Source: Oscillospiraceae bacterium
GTDB taxonomy: Bacteria > Bacillota_A > Clostridia > Oscillospirales > WRJC01
Length of the DNA stretch: 9,989 nt
NCBI GenBank assembly: GCA_009785015.1
Contig: WQXD01000116.1
Span: 1 to 9,989, forward strand
Direction of reading: 5' to 3'
Under the pieces are notes generated by a model. The model had not been told where the DNA came from and did not search any database. It saw only the letters and a program-made list of their open reading frames with translations. The translations under genes and the position numbers were made by a program. Position 1 is the first letter of the stretch. Every line of letters begins with the position of its first letter. Below are positions 5,924-9,989 of the stretch, piece by piece.

Positions 5924-6871
5924 ATGAGAAAAATTCCAGCATATATCCTTATCGCGGTTTTGGCGTTTGCCATGTGCGCCCCATTTGCCGTTTCGGCGGA
6001 GCCGAGATCGCTCAACGTCCCGAAAGCGGCAGTCGCTCCGACGATTGACGGCGTGATAAACGCCGACGAGTGGGCGGGCGCGCTTGTGGTCGAGATGAAG
6101 GCGGGCGACGATGCAATCAGCGTTCCGGCCGGCGACGCCGACGGATTCAAGGGAGCGGTATTCCAGTTCATGTGGAGTGAAGAGGGAATATATTTCTCCG
6201 TCGTGTCAAATGGCAACAACGAACCTTTCGGCGTACCGGCTGCCGACAACGGGAGCTATAACACGGGCAACGGGCCGCAGTTCAATATGTTTCCCACCCG
6301 CGACTCGGCCGGCGCCGTAGGCGAGACTTTCTTCTTTTCGTACCACCCCTGCGCCGACGACGGAAAACCGTATGTAGGCGAGCATTTCGTCTACGGCTCG
6401 GGCGGAGCGGGCGAAAACGTCCCGGAGGCCAAGATAGGCGCCGTGATGAAGGGCAACGACTACACGATTGAAGGGCTTATCCCGGCGGCGGCCCTCGCGA
6501 AATCCGACATCCCGATGAAAGTCGCCTCGGGCGCGGTGCTGCTCTGGAACAATGTCATAATGTTCACCGACGACGGCGGAGCGCAGGGGCTCGCGGCCGA
6601 TGCGGGCTGGTTTGACGCCGCCGAATGCACCGCGTATACCCTTGTCGATACCCTTGCGGCAGTACCTCCCGCCGCGCCGGAACCCGAGCCCGCTCCCGAA
6701 CCGGAGCCGGCCCCCGCGCCTGCAGAACCGGCTCCCGCTCCCGCGGAACCCGCGCCTGCTCCCGTTCCCGCAGCTCCGGTTACCGGAGATACCGCGCTGA
6801 TACTGGCTGCCGCGCTTGTTTTGTCGGCTGTATGCATATCAAAAAAGCTGACAGGCAAAAAGAGAACGTAA
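5924..6871 (+). CDS. CBM9-like secreted surface protein with sortase-type C-terminus
   Basis: A 315-residue protein. Signal peptide: basic MRK, hydrophobic core to about residue 22, and likely cleavage after AVSA at residue 25. Residues about 32-243 resemble family 9 carbohydrate-binding/DOMON-like domains: APTIDGVINADEWAGA near the start, FMWSEEGIYFSVVSNG for the second strand region, and YTIEGLIPAAAL later. Residues 245-285 are a Pro/Ala/Glu-rich linker with repeats of the type APAEPAP. Then come PVTGD (285-289), a hydrophobic segment, and a basic tail ending KKRT. This order (PxTGD, hydrophobic stretch, positive tail) is that of LPxTG-type cell-wall sorting signals, with Ala instead of Leu at the first place. 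A simple C-terminal membrane anchor is the alternative. It would present a sugar-binding domain at the cell surface. It is the first gene after a strong promoter and probably shares a transcript with the glycyl radical enzyme gene. The ligand is unknown. Confidence 0.8.
   Translation: MRKIPAYILIAVLAFAMCAPFAVSAEPRSLNVPKAAVAPTIDGVINADEWAGALVVEMKAGDDAISVPAGDADGFKGAVFQFMWSEEGIYFSVVSNGNNEPFGVPAADNGSYNTGNGPQFNMFPTRDSAGAVGETFFFSYHPCADDGKPYVGEHFVYGSGGAGENVPEAKIGAVMKGNDYTIEGLIPAAALAKSDIPMKVASGAVLLWNNVIMFTDDGGAQGLAADAGWFDAAECTAYTLVDTLAAVPPAAPEPEPAPEPEPAPAPAEPAPAPAEPAPAPVPAAPVTGDTALILAAALVLSAVCISKKLTGKKRT
6655..6780 (+). repeat. Pro/Ala/Glu-rich linker-coding repeat
   Basis: GC-rich imperfect repeats of codons for Pro, Ala and Glu encode the wall-spanning linker of the surface protein. 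The units are EPEPAP followed by APAEPAP. Such tracts commonly vary in length between strains. Confidence 0.7.
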
Positions 6872-6899
6872 ATGTAAAATAGATTATATAACTTACGCC

Positions 6900-6921
6900 G
6901 GCCCGGGAGAAACCCCGGGCC
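6900..6921 (+). terminator. GC-rich intergenic hairpin without U-tract (attenuator or processing element)
   Basis: GGCCCGGG at 6900-6907 pairs perfectly with CCCGGGCC at 6914-6921 across a six-base loop (AGAAAC). It begins 28 nt after the surface protein stop and ends 23 nt before the glycyl radical enzyme ATG. No T-run follows on either strand, so it is not a standard intrinsic terminator. It may cause partial termination, block RNA decay from the 3' side to protect the upstream message, or mark a processing site. Any of these would make the surface protein more abundant than the enzyme. Confidence 0.55.
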
Positions 6922-6929
6922 TATGGTAT

Positions 6930-6934
6930 GGAGG
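6930..6934 (+). promoter_or_regulatory. Ribosome binding site of the glycyl radical enzyme
   Basis: GGAGG lies ten nucleotides before the ATG at 6945. The next in-frame ATG (7017) has no comparable site, so 6945 is preferred. The site lies only eight bases after the hairpin at 6900-6921. Confidence 0.7.
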
Positions 6935-6944
6935 GCGAGAGGCA

Positions 6945-9131
6945 ATGTTTTGTTTATCCAAAAGATGTGAAATTTTAAAAGAAGACGCCGTCAATTTAAA
7001 AACTCACGCGAAAATCATGGAGCTTGAGCGCCTGAAGTGGTTTCACCGCGGGGTTTCGGGGGAAGCGGAAGCCAACCCCGAAGCGGAAAATATATGCCTG
7101 ACCGCGGCGGGACTCGAAAGCGTCATTTTAAATTCGCAGGTCGTGATCAACGACGGCGAATTGATAGCGGGCTGCAATTACGGCCTGGGTGAGTGGAGCG
7201 ATTGTGTGGATATCCAGTTGAACCGCGGCTTTATCCCGGCGGATGAGGCGAAAGCGCTCAAAGGCGAAATTTTGTCGGCTGAACAAAAATACCGCCGGCG
7301 GCATTCCGAAGGCCAAAACGGCGAATTATTCGAAAAGCTGGCGGCAGAGGGTGCGATAGGCGGGGGCTGGGTCATGACCGACAACCACACGGTGATCGGT
7401 TACGAGCAGGTTTTGAAACTGGGCTTTGAGGGTTTACAAAAAAAAATCGAGGAATATGAAAAATTAAACGGGGAAAGCAAATGGTACTCGGCCACAAAAC
7501 GCGTATGCCGGGCCGCCTGCGCGATCGGGGAGCGCCACGCGAAAAAAGCGAGGGAACTGGGGCTGGAAAAAATAGCGGAGATATGCGAAAAAGTGCCCAG
7601 ACATCCGGCAAACAGTTTCCACGAAGCCCTGCAGAGCCTTTGGTTTGCGCACATCGTCAACACATGGGAAGACGGTATAAACGCCAATTCGCTCGGACGC
7701 TTGGACCAGATATTATATCCCTGGTACAAAACGGACACCGAAAGCGGGAAGCTGACAAAAGAAGAAGCCTTTGAGCTCATCTGCTGCCTGTGGATCAAAT
7801 TATACAGGGATTACGACGTGCAGCAGTCCTGCGTGGGCGGCTGCGATAAAAACGGGGAAGACGCGGCAAACGAACTGTCGTGGCTGATGCTGGAAGTCAC
7901 CGAGGCCCTCAATTTCATACGCTGCCTGTCCGTTCGCTTTTCTTCGAAATCCGACCCCGCCTTTATCCGGCGCGCTTTGGAAGTGGTGGGCCATATGCAA
8001 AAAGGCGTCCCGTTCTTTTTCAACGACGACGTGCTGATACCCGCTTTGGTTTCAAAGGGCATATCGCTCTCCGACGCCCGCGATTACACCCAGATAGGCT
8101 GCGTGGAAACCGTGATCCCGGGCAAATCCAATCCCCACGCCGTATCGGCCCACGCGAACCTGCTCAAGGCGATGGAGTATGCCCTAAAAGACGAAAAAGC
8201 GGGCAGCTGCAAGAGCTTTGACGAATTGAAAAAAGAAGTGTTCGGATATGTGAAATATATCGTGGAGCAGGCATATCTGGCCACGTCCCGGAATATAGTC
8301 CACGCGGGTTTCAATTCGCCCAAGCCGTATAAATCTCTTCTGACGGAGGGCTGCGTGGAATCGGGCAGGGATTTCAACGGTTTCGGAGCAAAATACGACT
8401 ATTATCAGATGATGATGTACGGTATCCCGAACCTCGCCGACTCGCTTTCGGCGCTTGAAGAACTCGTGTTCGCACAAAACAGGTATACGATGCCCCAGCT
8501 TATTTTCCAGATAGAAAACAACTGGCCAAACGAGGCGATGCGGCTCACATTTGTCAACAAAGCCCCGAAATTCGGAAACGACATAGCTTCCGCCGATCAG
8601 ACGGCTTCGGAAATCATGGAGCTGGCGTGCGATTTTTTGGATGAGCTGTCGGCAAAACACGGATATATGTTCCACGCGCAGCCGTTCACGTTTTTATGGA
8701 TGGTCGACTACGGCAAAAAGACCGCGGCCACCCCGGACGGGCGGCGCGACGGGGAAATTTTGGCCTACAGCGTTTCCCCGATGCAGGGCCGCGACCAGAG
8801 CGGGTTTACGGCTTTAATCAACTCCCTGTCGCAGCTGCCCACCAAAAAGGCGCCCGGCACCTCTTCGGCGATCGTCGAAGCGGACCCGGCGCTTTTCACG
8901 GACAGAAATATCGGATATTTCGTCGAAATACTGCTCGAAGGGGCAAAGAGGGGCCTTTGCAATGTCCAATTCAATGTGACGGATGCGGATACGCTCAAAG
9001 AAGCGCAGAAATATCCCGAAAAACACAAAAACCTCGCCGTCAGGGTTTCGGGCTTCAGCCAAAAATTTTCCCTGCTCGACAAAAACATGCAGGATCATAT
9101 AATCGGCCGCACAAAACACCGCTCTGTATAG
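6945..9131 (+). CDS. Glycyl radical enzyme (PFL-like), Cys-x-Glu dehydratase/lyase type, substrate unknown
   Basis: A 728-residue protein with the pyruvate-formate-lyase-like barrel and C-terminal glycyl radical domain; many relatives are about 780-850 residues. The active-site cysteine is Cys386 in GCVET with Glu388. Cys-x-Glu is shared by the eliminating enzymes (glycerol, propanediol and hydroxyproline dehydratases, choline trimethylamine-lyase) and by hydroxyphenylacetate decarboxylase, while formate lyases have Cys-Cys. The radical glycine is Gly703 in RVSGFS, 25 residues from the C-terminus. Other family segments: His148 in DNHTVIGYE (glycerol dehydratase has its substrate His here), GRLDQILYPWY (251-261), PFFFNDDVLIPAL (356-368), GCVESGRD (469-476), ATPDGRR (595-601) and NVQFNVTDADTL (673-684). 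Two spots depart from consensus: SQKF after the radical glycine where SAYF is common, and ILAYSVSP where LADGVSP is usual. It is cytoplasmic and oxygen-sensitive once activated. A radical-SAM activase, usually adjacent, is absent here; the downstream gene converges. No particular substrate is supported. Confidence 0.92.
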   Translation: MFCLSKRCEILKEDAVNLKTHAKIMELERLKWFHRGVSGEAEANPEAENICLTAAGLESVILNSQVVINDGELIAGCNYGLGEWSDCVDIQLNRGFIPADEAKALKGEILSAEQKYRRRHSEGQNGELFEKLAAEGAIGGGWVMTDNHTVIGYEQVLKLGFEGLQKKIEEYEKLNGESKWYSATKRVCRAACAIGERHAKKARELGLEKIAEICEKVPRHPANSFHEALQSLWFAHIVNTWEDGINANSLGRLDQILYPWYKTDTESGKLTKEEAFELICCLWIKLYRDYDVQQSCVGGCDKNGEDAANELSWLMLEVTEALNFIRCLSVRFSSKSDPAFIRRALEVVGHMQKGVPFFFNDDVLIPALVSKGISLSDARDYTQIGCVETVIPGKSNPHAVSAHANLLKAMEYALKDEKAGSCKSFDELKKEVFGYVKYIVEQAYLATSRNIVHAGFNSPKPYKSLLTEGCVESGRDFNGFGAKYDYYQMMMYGIPNLADSLSALEELVFAQNRYTMPQLIFQIENNWPNEAMRLTFVNKAPKFGNDIASADQTASEIMELACDFLDELSAKHGYMFHAQPFTFLWMVDYGKKTAATPDGRRDGEILAYSVSPMQGRDQSGFTALINSLSQLPTKKAPGTSSAIVEADPALFTDRNIGYFVEILLEGAKRGLCNVQFNVTDADTLKEAQKYPEKHKNLAVRVSGFSQKFSLLDKNMQDHIIGRTKHRSV

Positions 9132-9141
9132 CGGGCGTATA

Positions 9142-9989
9142 TCACACGGCGATGACGCCGTCCAAATCCCATAAATCTTCCCAGCTTTTCGCGCCTTCCC
9201 ACAAAAACACCTGGCCCTTGATGAGCCTGCAGTTTTTGTCGGTTGCGCCGATTCGGGCCATCTCGTCCGGGGTGAGGGGATCTTCGGTCACGCATTTCAA
9301 GTTGCTTGTATATTTATCTTCAAACACGCTGAACGGTATCGGGAGCGCCCCGCGCTGCACCGCCCATTTTATGCACACAAGCGCCGGGTGCACGCCGTGC
9401 GCCGCGGCGATTTTGACGATCTCCGGCATTTGGATATCCACGACGTCGTCCGCTGTCTTGTCGCGCTCGGGGCGGTTGGGCGAGCCGATGGGGCAATATC
9501 CTATGGGCTGTATGCCCCTTTCGGCGCAGTAGCGAAACAGCTCTTCCTGCTGGAAACTCGGGTGCATTTCCATTTCCAGCGCCGCGGGTTTTATCCTGCA
9601 AAAGGGGAGCACCGCCTCGAGTTTCGGTATGGTCATATTCGACATGCCGATATGGCGCGCCAGCCCCATATCCGCGAGTTTTTCGAGCTGCCTCCAGACA
9701 GCCATAAATTCATCCGCCGAAAAAGGCTTTGAATCCGGGTTTCTGCTGTCGCCGTCGCAGCCGGGCGCGTGATAATTCGGGAAAGGCCAGTGGACGAAAT
9801 ACAGATCCAGATAATCGAGCCTCAAATCGCGCAGGCTTTTGGCGCACGAAAGCAATACATCTCCCCTGCCGTGCATATCGTTCCAGAGCTTGGAAGCGAC
9901 GAACAGCTCTTCGCGCCTTATTGTTTTTTTATTGATTGCTTCCTCGAGCACTTCCCCGATCAGCTCTTCGTTTCCGTACACCGAGGCGC
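9142..9989 (-). CDS. Aldo/keto reductase, N-terminus cut by window edge
   Basis: The frame is open to the right edge; the first visible residues read ASVYGNEELIGE, the stretch holding the family's catalytic Tyr. The true start is outside, so about 30-50 residues are missing; 282 are visible. The catalytic Lys is in VASKLW and the catalytic His in DLYFVHWP. SN in GMSNM and the HPSFQQ segment follow the (beta/alpha)8 family pattern. It reduces aldehydes or ketones with a nicotinamide cofactor in the cytoplasm. Two cofactor-site motifs differ from the norm: NQ of the usual NQVExHP is LE (LEMEMHP), and Lys of IPKS, which contacts the NADPH 2'-phosphate, is Phe (IPFS, codon 9331-9333). NADH preference is therefore possible. 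It converges on the glycyl radical enzyme gene with 10 nt between stops, so it is not in that operon. Its substrate is unknown. Confidence 0.9.
   Translation of the reverse strand, partial: ASVYGNEELIGEVLEEAINKKTIRREELFVASKLWNDMHGRGDVLLSCAKSLRDLRLDYLDLYFVHWPFPNYHAPGCDGDSRNPDSKPFSADEFMAVWRQLEKLADMGLARHIGMSNMTIPKLEAVLPFCRIKPAALEMEMHPSFQQEELFRYCAERGIQPIGYCPIGSPNRPERDKTADDVVDIQMPEIVKIAAAHGVHPALVCIKWAVQRGALPIPFSVFEDKYTSNLKCVTEDPLTPDEMARIGATDKNCRLIKGQVFLWEGAKSWEDLWDLDGVIAV

Noticed and set aside
6945..9131. Calling the glycyl radical enzyme a pyruvate formate-lyase
   Set aside because: Pyruvate formate-lyase has adjacent Cys-Cys in the active site; this protein has Gly-Cys-Val-Glu, which belongs to other subclasses.
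8696..9532. Plus-strand open frame spanning the enzyme's 3' end and the reductase
   Set aside because: It bridges two convergent genes in another frame, with composition unlike a real protein and no motif.

Overview
The window looks like chromosomal DNA of an anaerobic Gram-positive bacterium, most likely a Clostridia-type member of the Bacillota. This is inferred from several signs: housekeeping promoters with near-consensus -35/-10 boxes, strong GGAGG ribosome binding sites, a surface protein ending in a sortase-like PxTGD tail, two secreted lipoproteins with acidic linkers, and a glycyl radical enzyme, which requires anoxic conditions. Coding DNA is moderately GC-rich and intergenic DNA is AT-rich. 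UGA is used as a stop, so the genetic code appears standard. I see no rRNA, tRNA, CRISPR array, transposon or phage gene.

Layout. (1) On the minus strand, 3417 down to 1, is a tightly packed operon: the two subunits of a succinyl-CoA-synthetase-type ligase (sucC-like, sucD-like), then a LarA-type nickel-dependent 2-hydroxyacid racemase, then the first 28 codons of an unrecognised gene. The first two junctions are ATGA overlaps. A strong promoter lies at 3450-3478. (2) On the plus strand, diverging from it, is an extracellular solute-binding lipoprotein (3607-5103) followed 37 nt later by a small unrecognised lipoprotein (5141-5791). (3) A second plus-strand unit has its own strong promoter at 5833-5861. 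It encodes a CBM9-like, possibly wall-anchored surface protein (5924-6871) and then, 73 nt further on, a 728-residue glycyl radical enzyme (6945-9131). A GC-rich hairpin without a U-tract sits between those two. (4) On the minus strand, converging on the glycyl radical enzyme with only 10 nt between stop codons, is an aldo/keto reductase whose N-terminus runs off the window (9142-9989).

How the genes may work together (inference): the surface and lipoprotein genes suggest capture of a carbohydrate or related plant or host compound. The glycyl radical enzyme has the Cys-x-Glu motif of the dehydratase/lyase subclasses and could make an aldehyde or ketone by eliminating water or another group. 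The aldo/keto reductase could reduce a carbonyl. The LarA-like enzyme could invert a 2-hydroxyacid, and the SucCD-like ligase could interconvert an acid and its CoA thioester with nucleotide phosphorylation. No activase for the glycyl radical enzyme, no ABC permease, no sortase and no LarB/C/E cofactor genes lie in the window, so each of these parts depends on genes elsewhere. The substrate is unknown. The ligase and glycyl radical enzyme both show departures from consensus around their active-site motifs, so neither should be named by its best-known relative without checking.
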